A stretch of DNA of 64,000 bases, from the NCBI GenBank assembly GCA_036346205.1, contig JARFJB010000102.1, forward strand, positions 1,574,501 through 1,638,500. Reading direction: 5' to 3'. Of this stretch, positions 31,930 through 42,469 are shown piece after piece; position 1 is the stretch's first letter, and each line of letters begins with the position of its first letter. Below the pieces are notes generated by a model that saw nothing but the letters and a program-made list of their open reading frames with translations, was not told where the DNA came from and made no database searches. The translations under genes were made by a program, and so were the position numbers. The DNA is from Vesta saturnalis. Its lineage: Eukaryota > Arthropoda > Insecta > Coleoptera > Lampyridae.

Positions 31930-34650
31930 GCTACGATTTGCCTGACGTGATAAAGCACTCAGGAACACTGAGAGGGTTTAGAGGTACTGTTAGGCTGCAG
32001 AGAAATGCTTATGAACGGATACCTTTAATTTGCTTAAGCTAAAGTTTGGAGGAAAACAGGAACTGGGTAGAGCATTCCACAATTTGGTCACCGTGTGGAA
32101 AAATGTGGATAGCGCCCGTTTAGTGTGACAAGGTGGAATTTTGAGTGCGTAGTTATGGTGTGAATTGGCAAACCGAGTGTTGCTAGCGAAGATGGCTCGC
32201 GAAGGTAGTAAGGAGTATATTTCGGAGGCACACTTGCCATGGTAATAGCGATCGAACAAGGAAACAACCGATACTATTCTTCTATGCCCATGAGACTGTA
32301 GGTCAGAAGTGAGAGACGGGTGATTTATAAGCTTTATAACTCTTTTTTGGATGCGGTTTACTATATGAAGGGCGTATTGGGGGCACTAACCCAGAGGTGG
32401 GAATTGTATCCCAAACGAGGTCTAATTTGAGCCTTATACAGTAGAAGGAGTTGTTGCGATGTGAAGTATTATTTAGATCCGTATAAAAAGCCTAGTTTAC
32501 AGGCAGCTGGCTGGCAAAAGGTGGTCAACCCATGAAAGGTTCGATGATACGGATATCTCAAATATAGAAGTTTGAAAGCTTGAGATCTAAGCCATTCATA
32601 TTTACACCAGGAAACGATCGGTCATTCTTGGCGGACACAAGGCAATACTGGGTTTTGTCGGAGTTGAACGTGAGTACATTATTATTTTCCCATTCAAGGA
32701 TACTTTCTAAGTCATTGTTGATTGAGGCTGCCAATTTTACCTTAAGGTCCTGACTAGACTTATTGTTGTGGGAAAACTGAGAAGAACTACTATGTAGAGT
32801 GCTGTCGTCTACAAAGCAATGAATCGGGTTAGTTGTTGACGAAATGAGGTCATTTATGTATAGCAGAAAACGTATGGGGGCTGTCACTGGTCATTGGGGT
32901 ACGACTGCGTCAATAGTAGTTTCTTTCGAAAAGAAGCCATCGGTGACAACGCGTATACGTCTTTTCTCAAGAAAGCTGGAGATCCAATTAATGAGCGTAT
33001 CGGATAAGCCGAACGAGGTGAGCTTGGCAAGTAAGCACTTGTGTCAAATGTGGCCAAAAGCTACTACAACTGTCTCACCGGACCTTTCTAATGTGTTATT
33101 CCAAAGTTGGGTGGCATATGAAAGAAGAGCACCCGTTTCACGACTCTGTCTGAATCCATACTAGTGGTCGTTTAGGGGTTTATTGGACTTTAGGAACGAA
33201 AGTAATTGGTGGTTGATGGCTATTTCCATAATTTTCGATAGAATGGAAGTAATAGTTGTTGGCTGATAGTTTCCTTTTTAGGAATATGTTGGGCATTTGC
33301 TAACTTTCACGATGAGAGAAATTCTCCAGATGATATGGAAATCGAAAAGAGTACAGGTACTAGCTCGGGGTAGCATTTTTAAGGACGACAGCTGGAATAC
33401 GGTCAGAGCCAGTCGCCTTGTTTGAGTCAAGTTTATTGATAATTGATTCGAGGAGCTTGTATGGAAAGTGAATTGGTTTCATAATATATTGTGTAGATTT
33501 GAGCGACGGCAAAATTTTACCAGAATCATTGAAACATGGATGCAAAGTAATCGACAAAGAGGTTGGCTTTGTCAGCAGGATCAGTTACTGCTGCTCCGTC
33601 GCGAGCCGTCATGGGATGAAAGGAAAATGTACTAACGTTTTTACTGATGACTTTAGCTAATGACCAAAATTTACGACTACCCAAAAGACATGAGGCTAAG
33701 TCTTTACATTTACGTTCTTCAAACATCTTTTTGGCCTCTTGGCAATATAGCCGGCGTGATTTTCGACAGATTTATTTGATTTCCATTTGGTATAGATAAA
33801 CTCTTTGCTCTTTGCGATAATACATCAGTGCAGCCCTATTAAACTAGGCTTGGGAACAGGCATGACCTACACGATTATGTTTTTTGGGAATGTATAACTC
33901 CATACCTATCAGGATGACTTCAGTTATTGAAAGGGGAAGACCGTTTAAAGCAATACTCTCGCCAGAGGAAGGTTGCAAAACAAATCTCGTAGTTCGCTCC
34001 AGTTAGCTGATTGAAAACACCACATAGTTCTGTCTGCCTTTCGAGTGGTCTGATTGGGCAAGTAGGGAAAGGTCTCTTGTTTTATAGACCAGTGCGCTAG
34101 TTGTAAAAAGTAGATCCAGGCGATGTGGAGTGTGGTTAGGGTTGACAGGGATTCCGGTTGATTCGGAAATAATTCTGTGTGAGATCACAGACTACAGCAA
34201 ATGCTTCTGCACTATAACCGGCGGGATTAGTGGTAGATAAAAATTGAAGCCAATTGGAGTTGTGGACATTAAAATCTCCCAAAATTGAGATATCGCAAGA
34301 TGAAAACTATGATAAGACGTAATCCATTTTCAGACTAAGCTAATCAAAGGATCTTGAAATTTGTTATCATTGGGAGACCTATACAAACAACAGTAAAATT
34401 TCACAAATTGGCAAAAATACGCCATTTTTGTAGTGACGTAATCGAAATCGATAGAAAAAAAATCAATCCATTCAAACAAAAATTGTAGTAAAATGGAAAC
34501 TTCAATGAAAACAGCATATTTCTATCCTGAATCAGCTGCTGCAAAGCCGCCGATCATTAGTGCTTCGCTACTTTGTGATTTTTAACAGAGCAATCGACTA
34601 TTAAAAAAATGACACACCTTTCTAATACCAACTGTGCCACCTTTACAGAC
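31930..34650 (-). pseudogene. Jockey-like LINE ORF2, broken and 5'-truncated
   Basis: Reading down the minus strand: endonuclease remnant (FYCCLYRSPNDNKF near 34400; LGDFNVHNSNWLQFLSTT near 34270; HRLDLLFTTSALV and SDHSKGRQNY near 34050-34110), linker CKDLASCLLGSRKFWSLAK, then the reverse transcriptase (LDSNKATGSDRIPAVVLK near 33400; FLLYINDLISSTTNPIHC then FVDDSTLHSSS near 32800, a variant active site; ILEWENNNVLTFNSDKTQYC), and the C-terminus ALSTFFHTVTKLWNALPSSC (about 32090). The 3' end near 31935-31955 matches 17296-17560. Many frameshifts. Confidence 0.87.
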
Positions 34651-34720
34651 CGGCCACTTTAACACTATATTGTCTAGCATTGTGACACTTCCCTGAAATA
34701 TTGAAACATCCTATACATAC

Positions 34721-34721
<1 letters not shown>

Positions 34722-34758
<37 letters not shown>
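34722..34758. repeat. (TA)n microsatellite
   Basis: Short TA run just upstream of the LINE 5' limit. Confidence 0.9.
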
Positions 34759-34761
<3 letters not shown>

Positions 34762-35446
34762 CAATAAATAAGTATATGTAATACATCTATTACATATTAT
34801 TTACGCTTTTCATAATACAAGTAAATATTAGTATTCGAATCTCTGAGTAACATTATGTTGCTTCATCAGTTTGATATTTTTACCCATAAATTGCACTCGA
34901 TTTGTACTGCGAAGATTTTCAAAGGTGTCAAACCAGACTTTTTTGTAAATGTTTACCAGTGTGACTTTTTACAAATTGATCGACGTTGGAACACTCTGGT
35001 ACAAAACGATTGTTATACATTTTGAAAAACAGTTTTAGAATTATAACAGCTTCTTACGAAGTTTACTTATAGACAGCGAATTCGAAAAAATGTTAACCAT
35101 TTTTCGGTATTTTAGAAAGAAATCGTTACGAACATTTTGCCTAGCTGGAAAAAATATTTGAGGTTATTTAAGGGATTGTCCAGTTGCCGAACAACGTTGC
35201 ACCAGTATAAATGTAAAAAAAAAAAAATGTAAACTACATTTCTAATTATTTTATATTAACAAAAAATCAGCATTTTGAAATAACCACATCTAAAATAAAT
35301 AAATATTTAGTACTTTCACGCCCTTCAATTGGTTGATAATTAGTCTACAATTTTTAATACACTAAAATCCTGTCTATGAGCTGTCTGATCTTCAGGCTTA
35401 AGTCGAATCTTAAAGGGTCGTCTTTTGTTTGCCGTTTACCTGAACC
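34759..35446. other. AT-rich spacer, no gene seen
   Basis: Lies between the LINE and the right inverted end. No coding signature. Confidence 0.55.
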
Positions 35447-35822
35447 GTGTTTATTTAACACAATATTTTGCAAGCGGCACATTTATAGCATCTTCGTTTA
35501 AACTAGCCCGATTTACTACTGATTTCTGTTTGTCGCTTCCATGCAAAAAAAACGACACTATTTCACTAATAACATGATTTATTACTCTCTGATATTCTGG
35601 GACGTACAATAGTTTTATTTTATTAAATTTTTTTGTGTTTATTTAACACAATATTTTGCAAGCGGCACATTTATAGCATATTCGTTTAAACTAGCCCGAT
35701 TTACTACTGATTTCTGTTTGTCGCTTCCATGCAAAAAAAACGACACTATTTCACTAATAACATGATTTATTACTCTCTGATATTCTGGGACGTACAATAG
35801 TTTTATTTTATTAAATTTTATT
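35447..35822. repeat. Two-copy tandem repeat, 188-bp unit
   Basis: GTGTTTATTTAACACAATAT begins both units (35447 and 35635). They are nearly identical (one difference seen: CATCTTCG against CATATTCG), so the duplication is recent. Each unit contains the 34-bp sequence (atgatttattactctctgat, then attctgggacgtac) whose exact reverse complement is at 29937-29970. Confidence 0.95.
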
Positions 35823-36266
35823 AAAAATTTCATTTACTTCAATACCTAATAAATACATTAAACATTGACTGAAACTTAACCAGGTGTGCCTTTTTCAATG
35901 TTATATTCTGCAAGTATAGATTTTAATTGCAAAATTTCAATGTGAATTAATTGTAAATCGTAAATTTGTATTTAAATTAGGCCTAATCACACGATTTTAA
36001 AAGAAAGTAGGCGTTATTAGATTAAACTGGCTTTATGTCTCTATAAAGTATTATAACGCTATACATTAAAATAAACGCCTTAATTTTAATTAATTGAGTA
36101 CCTAATGTAATTGGATAATTATCTCTATATTTGCTTTAATCTAATCGAAACCGCTTATTTTATAATTATTGCAAGCACTTAAAAATATAACATCAAATAT
36201 ATCAAAATTCGGATCTTTTATACTTTATTTTTAATTAAAAATTACTCAATGAAAACAGGTTTAACA

Positions 36267-36327
<61 letters not shown>

Positions 36328-37017
36328 CTATTCGCAATAATAATGGTAAAACTTATTTTAATTAGTAGTGAAATTGTATTATATTGTACTGTGTCTATGT
36401 GTAAGTATTTTGTTTATAAAAATTTACAGCTATAAAACCTTACGCAGAGTGGGATAAGAAAAGTTACTAATTAATTAAACTGATACAATTGTGGATGTAT
36501 TACATTGTCAAAACTTAGTAATTTTGTATTTTGAAAGCCAAACCCTACTGCGAGTTAATCTATTTTTAAAAATTACAGATGTAATATGTATTCTAATTTA
36601 AAATATGCTTTAAATATTAATAATACACAAGTAGATTGAAATTATTTCTTGATCAATAAGCATTTTAATTTTGTTTACCAGTTGGACGTATTTCATTAAA
36701 ATTTTAATGTCTTTGTTTGTATATGTAATTGTAAAAACAAAAAAAAATTGGAAAGAGAAAACGGAAATGTAAAAAAATTAATTAAAATAAGTGATTGTAT
36801 TTGAGAGGTTACACTTTACGTGAATTGAAAAATAATACCTAAAATAGCAAATAGAATGCTATATTTCGTCCATTTCTCTGAGAACATTTGGATTTTTACT
36901 TATTGGAATATTACAGGCACAGTTTTAATGCAATATAGTAAGACGATATTTTTAAGTCAGCCCGAATGTAAAATATAAATATAAAAATTAACTATTAAAA
37001 AAACTTAAAAAATCGAC
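35823..37017. other. AT-rich spacer with a (TA)n tract
   Basis: Contains a TA run at about 36270-36322. No gene recognised. Confidence 0.6.
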
Positions 37018-37815
37018 GTCATAGGCCACGCCTACTCCGTGACCCTGCCCATTTCTAACCCCTTTTTGGGGACCATTTTCAACCCCTCGCCCCTAATTAA
37101 GGCCCTTTTGGCTGCATTAAGAGCCTTTTTGATAGTTCAGCCCCTGGAGGGTAGGCATATGCGTGCGCATACAGTATTCTAATAAGGGGCCCTAACACTA
37201 TCTCACAAGCCAGGTTAGGGGCCCTCATACTGTTTCATAAGACAGCAACTTGTATTAACGTCTGCGCCCATCTTGTGGTGGCCACTTTGTCGCGAAATCT
37301 GAATTTGTTTGTGGCGCCATCTAGTAGTGTGTGTACTTTTAAAATACACCACTAGGTGGAGCCCTCTCTGTTACAGAAAGCATTCATTAGTCCATACACT
37401 ACTAGATGGTGCCACAACAAATTCAAATTCCGCGACAAGGACCAAGAGGAGGAGAGGAGCGCAGACCATAACACGAGTTCATATATTTGTCTTGTGTGAC
37501 AGTATGAGGGCCCCCTCACCTGGCTTATGAGATAGTGTTAGGCCCCCTTATTAGAATACAAATTTAAATTTCCCACCGTAACCAATCATAATGCAGTCTT
37601 AGGCCTCCAATCAGAGCTTAGAGGCTTGGTAGGGACTTAGGACCAATCAGAAATCAAAAGGGCGGACTGTTAAAGAGGCTCTTAATACAACCAGAAGCGA
37701 CCTAAGTAGGGGTGAAAATTCTATCAAGGGTTGAAAATGGCCCCCGAAAAGAAATCGTCAAGACGGAGTGGGAAATGGGCGGGGTCACGTGGTGAAAGTG
37801 GGCGTGGCCTATGAC
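37018..37815. mobile_element. 800-bp palindromic (foldback/MITE-like) element
   Basis: The ends are GTCATAGGCCACGCC and its reverse complement. Inverted similarity continues inward through CCATTTTCAACCC, TATTAAGAGCC, ATTCTAATAAGGG and CTAACACTATCTCA to a centre near 37360. The left arm spans about 37018-37335 and the right arm about 37390-37815. The right arm is longer because of insertions. It is GC-richer than its surroundings and has no transposase, so it is non-autonomous. No clear target duplication seen. Half-copy at 13700-13975. Confidence 0.85.
37312..37408. promoter_or_regulatory. Cluster of CTCF-like motifs at the palindrome centre
   Basis: GGCGCCATCTAGTAGTG (about 37313-37329), ACCACTAGGTGGAGCC (about 37358-37373) and ACTACTAGATGGTGCC (about 37389-37404) resemble the vertebrate and insect CTCF core CCASYAGRKGGCRS, each with one or two mismatches. 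The perfect version, CCACTAGATGGCGCC, occurs in the related copy at 13918-13932 on the minus strand. Binding is not shown by sequence alone. Confidence 0.4.
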
Positions 37816-37924
37816 AGCACAAAAACAAAATGGCGGCGAAAGGTGTCTATTCTACTTGCGTGTAATAATGGCGAAAGTTTCGGAACTTACGCTGTACTTC
37901 TGTGTCTGTGACTGTGCTGCGGCT

Positions 37925-38035
37925 GCCAGTACGGGTGTAATTATGATTGTGATGGTGATCGTGACCGTGACCGTCATCGTAATCGTGATCGCGTTGTGGT
38001 CGTGCGTAATTATGATCGTGGTGATAAAATTAAGT
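37925..38035. repeat. Degenerate (GTGATC/GTGACC)n tract
   Basis: Short irregular repeat of GTGAYC and GTAATC units. The Val/Ile-rich frame through it is a repeat artefact. Confidence 0.75.
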
Positions 38036-40551
38036 AATTTTTTTAATTTCACAAAAAGTAGAAAACTTACTGTGATTCGATTTAAAAATTAAGTGTAATA
38101 ATATTTAATTTCAAAATTAAAGTTCATATGAAGCTTTTACAATAATTTTCAGATTTGCAATTAATTATTTGTAATTAAATAATTACAAAATTTATTAGTC
38201 TCAATAGCAACTAGAATGATCGAGATCAGTTATGTATGGTAACGTGCCAATTTTTGGCTGTCGTTACCTTAATGCAAGTTTTGAATTCGTGTTATTATTT
38301 GTAAATACTATATTTACGTTACTTGAGTACATTTAGCCATCTTCTTTCTTTCAATAATTAAATATTGGTGGATATGTCGATGTTTTCTCATTAGTGTATA
38401 TAATTACGACTATCTGTCTATATATTTTTATCGTCTATAATGGGTGTTTAGCCAATTTTGTTTTATGCGAATCCGAGTTCATTTCCGTTCTTTCTGCGTT
38501 CCATTGCAAGTCGTATCTTAAGTTTCTTCTGTGCACAAAGTATGCAACTACTTTTAATTACATTTTGTTATAATTTATTGTATTGAATAGGGAAAACCCT
38601 ACCTTTCGTTAAGAAATTTCGTATCGTTTATAATTGATGTACGAAGAAAGCGTGATTGATGACGTCACGAGGTAAAACATGGCGTACATGATTATGCAAT
38701 TTTATCTTGAAGAGAAGTTGAATCGGAGATACCTTTTGTTTTTGTGTCATTAAATATGAAGCCAGACCACGTTATGTCTGCTGTTAGTTAAGCCCGCTTT
38801 AATAGCCACAACATTTGTGCCGGTTGCCCTGGTTCGAGCATACATTACGTTTACCTTTACCTTATTGAGATTGGCTTATCTTACCTGGTGTTTATTATAT
38901 TGTCAAGAAATGAAGTTCTTAACCTCAATTTATCTCGAAATAATGTATTCGCTTTATTTTGAGTGTTTAACAAGTAAGTACTTATCCCTACTAGTGAAAA
39001 TTACGTTTTATTAAGTGGACAAATTATATGAATTGATTTATGAACATTACAGTAAAGCTACTCTAATATTGTTTCGGAAGTCTTAATAAGGTTGTAATGA
39101 AAAGAAAACAGCTGACTTGTTAATGTTTTCTTATTAAAAACATTTGAGTGCATAACCCTACATCCACAGCATTTGTTGATATAGGTCAAACTAAACTCTG
39201 TTATTACACTGAAGGAATACAGTTTTAATCATCCTTCATTTTGTAATAATTTTACGTAAAGATAGGTTATATATGTTGCGTACAGTTTAGTCATCAATTA
39301 ATAATTAGTTTACTATCGTAAAGCTGTTGAAAAAGTTAAGTACCGTTTTATTATACTGAAATTAATCAGCAGATATTATTTTGTTTTATTAAATATACAA
39401 ATAAATACTGCTGTTTTATAGTTTATTCAGATTACATGTGGTATTAAAGTACAATTTTCTCAGTTTTTGTTGTAAGTTAATTATTTAACCTATAAAAATT
39501 GAATAACGCCTACGGAAATATCTCCCTTACCACCTGATAAAGAAAGGAGCTCTCAATCTACTGTACGTTTCGTAAGTAATGTACCTCAATGGGCTGGACC
39601 GTGGTGCAAACTTAGCTTTTTATTTAAGCGACAATTTCTATGTGTTCAAGTTGGCTTCCAATAGAAAGTAGTCATTATATTTTTAACTTCTTTATTTGTT
39701 ATAGTATTAAAGTTTAGCATTAAGCATTATTTCATAATTTTTGATGAAATGGTAAAGAAAATTACTGATTTATACTTGTTCAAATCATATAATCCAGAAG
39801 AGATCAGCATTCAATACACTTAAACGCAGAAGGCTAACGATGAACATACTATCTAATCTAGCAATATACAACAAAAAGTAAATGATGCATTGAAATACAT
39901 TCAATTAAAATGATATAGGCCTATGAATTAAAAATATTCTTTACTATTTTCGTTCAAAAGACATAAAATTTCTGATGCAATTATTTTGACAATTATTAGT
40001 AACGTTTCATATTTACTGACGATGATAGCTGAAATTCCTTTTAAACCTTATAAACATTGTAATATTTACACCTTTATACGATTATAGTTTACATGCAAGC
40101 ATAATTCAATTTTTTGTTAGCTTACAGACGCTCACATAGATACCAATTTATTACCTACAATATAAAGGAGTCATCATATGTAAAGTAGGCTGTAAATTCT
40201 ACATATAAGCTGTGAGCATTTATATAACGGTATGCGGAATTCTCTTTGATTTCTGATATATGGAAAGTTGAAGGTCTCAAATCTGTATTTTTCTTGACTC
40301 CCTTGGAATTAATCCATGAATTTTATTTAAATTTGAAAGAGCGCTAGGCATCCAGGAATGTATCAGTTTTCTGTTTTTCAATCTACCAGTAGATTACAAT
40401 TTTATCGTTGAGTGAATTCACTCAAAATAATTCACGTTTACTGAAAAAGGTCTTGGAAGGAGTTCTCAATCTCTGAAAATACATATTTGTGCGATTAAAA
40501 AATACAAATAAGAATCCTCATGACTCTTAGATTTCGCCATTAGCAACAGTT
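38036..40551. other. 2.5-kb AT-rich intergenic DNA, no gene seen
   Basis: No conserved domain, tRNA or long repeat found. A TGACGTCA octamer lies at about 38659, without a gene next to it. Confidence 0.55.
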
Positions 40552-40640
40552 CACTTTAAACGTTTAGGTCAAAATCGGTGGCTCATTGTTTATAATAATA
40601 ATAATACTAATAATAGTAATAATAATAATAACACTCTTCT
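40552..40640 (+). mobile_element. 3' end of a (TAA)n-tailed retroelement
   Basis: CACTTTAAACGTTTAGG, then CAAAATCGGTGG and TCATTGTTTATAATAATAAT, closely matches 47470-47540. Both end in (TAA)n. Only the 3' end remains. The next LINE starts directly after this TAA tract. Confidence 0.7.
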
Positions 40641-42292
40641 TATACTTGTCATGAGTGGCTTCCCTTACTTTAACTCTTCTGTTGGAGCACCCTCGCTCCA
40701 ACTCTTGTTCTCTTCAGGCTCCCAGCGAAAGCTGAGAGACCTCTTCCTTTTCTCCCTACTCTTCCCAGGACATGCGCCGTAAAAACGTATACGAGTATGG
40801 CTAGCCCGGGATATCCTAGCTGGGGTCGGTGGTCTTGGCTTTACCGCCCGGGCTACGAGGAAGGTAACCTCTATAAAAAATCCCCCAATCCTAAGGTCGT
40901 TTGGCAGTTTTAGGTGCTGACGGGATTGCGCGAAGGAAGCCTAAGCGTGACCAGGGGGAAGCTTGGTCCTTAGCGTTGAAACGCATGTGGGGAAACGGGC
41001 GCATCTCCACAGTATATTGCCTTGCTATTGTATGGGTGCACTGCTGTAGTCGACGTATATTCATCCCTTCTCGTGGGTATCCTATGAGTTGTATCAATTT
41101 AAATGAGGACTTATCCTCTGAACTAGGCACTGACGGTAGACAGCGTTATCAAAATGCCGTAGAGGAGTCCACCTCCAAAATCGTGGACGTTGGTGTGGAA
41201 GCAACTAAAAAGTCCATCAAAGATAATTTAGTGGAGAGGGTGACGTCGGGTATTGTGACTCCTTGGTTCCTTCTCATTAAAAAGATGGAAGGTAATTTTG
41301 AAAAGGATAATCCTTTTTTTATTGCAAAAACCTTATGTGGTTTAGTAGGGGATGTTAATTTCTGTAAAAAAAAACAAAAGCGGGGTTATTGATAGATACA
41401 AGGACAAAAAAACAGTCGCAACTATTACTAAAAACTGAAAATTTTGGAGATATTCCTGTAATAATTGAGCCTCACCAGGCACTAAATATAGTGAAAGGAG
41501 TAATTATATATAGAGACCTCCTTAATTGCATAACTGAAAAAATCCTTGAAAATTTATTAAATCAAAAAGTAATCGATGTTAGAAGGATTATGTCACGGAA
41601 AGATGGGAATGTGATTAATACTGCTAGCTTGGTACCTTCTTCTTGTTGTAATAACTTGCCACAATATGTAAAGCTAGCAATATATAGGTTACCTGTACGA
41701 TTGTACATACCTGCACCTCTGTGTATGTGGAAACAAATACATATAGGCAAACTGTGCGAGAAGCCATTACACTTCATAAACTGTGACGGAAATCACTCGG
41801 CAAGGTCACGAGACTGTCCAAAATATAAGGAAGAATCTAAAATTCAAGAAATAAAAGTTTAGAAAAACATCTCATATTTCGAAGCGAAAAAAGAAGCAAG
41901 CGCACACAGCACGAGAGAATAATACTCAACTATTGTAGTGTCTCCGTCAAAAGCAGGAGGTATTGAATTGATGTGAAAGAACTGGCAACCTCTTTAATGC
42001 CAATGCACATAGCAAAGCTAAAAAATATATTTAAATTCCCTTATGAGAGGGTACCTCAAATTACTGCCTCTTTAAATACTGAAAAGGAGGCAGAAAACCA
42101 GAAGGTGATACATCTGAAGTTACTTCAGAACACATGGAGACGGAATCTTTCGAGAAACGGAAGAGGATGTCTGTGTCCTCAATAGACTCCTCGATTGACG
42201 AGGAGAACATTGAAGAGCAAAGGTTGGGTCTGCTTAAGCAGAAAAAGAAGAAAGGTTGGCCGAAGTGTAAACCCCGTAAGTCCAACCTCTAG
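40641..42292 (+). pseudogene. I-like LINE 5' UTR and ORF1 (gag-like), broken
   Basis: A GC-richer leader (40641-40900) precedes ORF1. ATG at 41084 is a plausible start (MSCINLNEDLSSELGTDGRQ). The gag-like core reads NPFFIAKTLCGLVGDVNF, then in another frame RTKKQSQLLLKTENFGDIPV, EPHQALNIVKGVIIYRDLL, QKVIDVRRIMSRKDG and LPVRLYIPAPL. A normal ORF1 then has CCHC knuckles. Here most of that region is missing, with CDGNHSARSRDCPKY and EESKIQEIKV left. The tail RLGLLKQKKKKGWPKCKP stops at 42292. Two or more frameshifts. Nucleic-acid-binding partner of ORF2. Confidence 0.8.
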
Positions 42293-42354
42293 TCTGTGAT
42301 AATATAGTGCTAGTCATTTTGTGATATTATAAAACTGTCATATATTTGTTTGTT

Positions 42355-42408
42355 AATAACAACGGACGTTTAAACAGACATAGACCTGTTTAAACGTCCG
42401 TTGTTATT
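42355..42408. repeat. Perfect 23-bp hairpin between LINE ORFs
   Basis: The left arm 42355-42377 (AATAACAACGGACGTTTAA...) and right arm 42386-42408 (...TTAAACGTCCGTTGTTATT) are exact reverse complements around an 8-nt loop. It lies in the ORF1-ORF2 gap of a decayed LINE. Perfect arms in decayed surroundings suggest a recent origin or a constrained structure. Confidence 0.9.
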
Positions 42409-42469
42409 TTTGCTATTCATTTATTGATTATTATAGAGCACGCGATTAAGGTTGCGATATGCAGTATTT

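Larger units (their letters stand above)
29940..35604 (+). mobile_element. Composite DNA transposon with perfect 31-bp inverted ends
   Basis: CGTCCCAGAATATCAGAG (continuing AGTAATAAATCAT) starts at 29940 and its exact reverse complement ends at 35604. Both are flanked by TA inside GTAC (29938-29939 and 35605-35606). Inside are a SINE, a DD-E transposase relic in the + orientation, and a Jockey-like LINE on the minus strand. The simplest reading is an IS630/Tc1-like element later invaded by retroelements. The right end is itself tandemly duplicated (35447-35822). Confidence 0.6.

Noticed and set aside
37811..38092. 93-codon frame right of the palindrome as a membrane protein
   Set aside because: Its Val/Ile-rich middle is the GTGAYC simple repeat. 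Nothing conserved.
38655..38668. TGACGTCA octamer as a CREB/ATF promoter site
   Set aside because: A single 8-bp match with no gene or promoter next to it is expected by chance in 64 kb.
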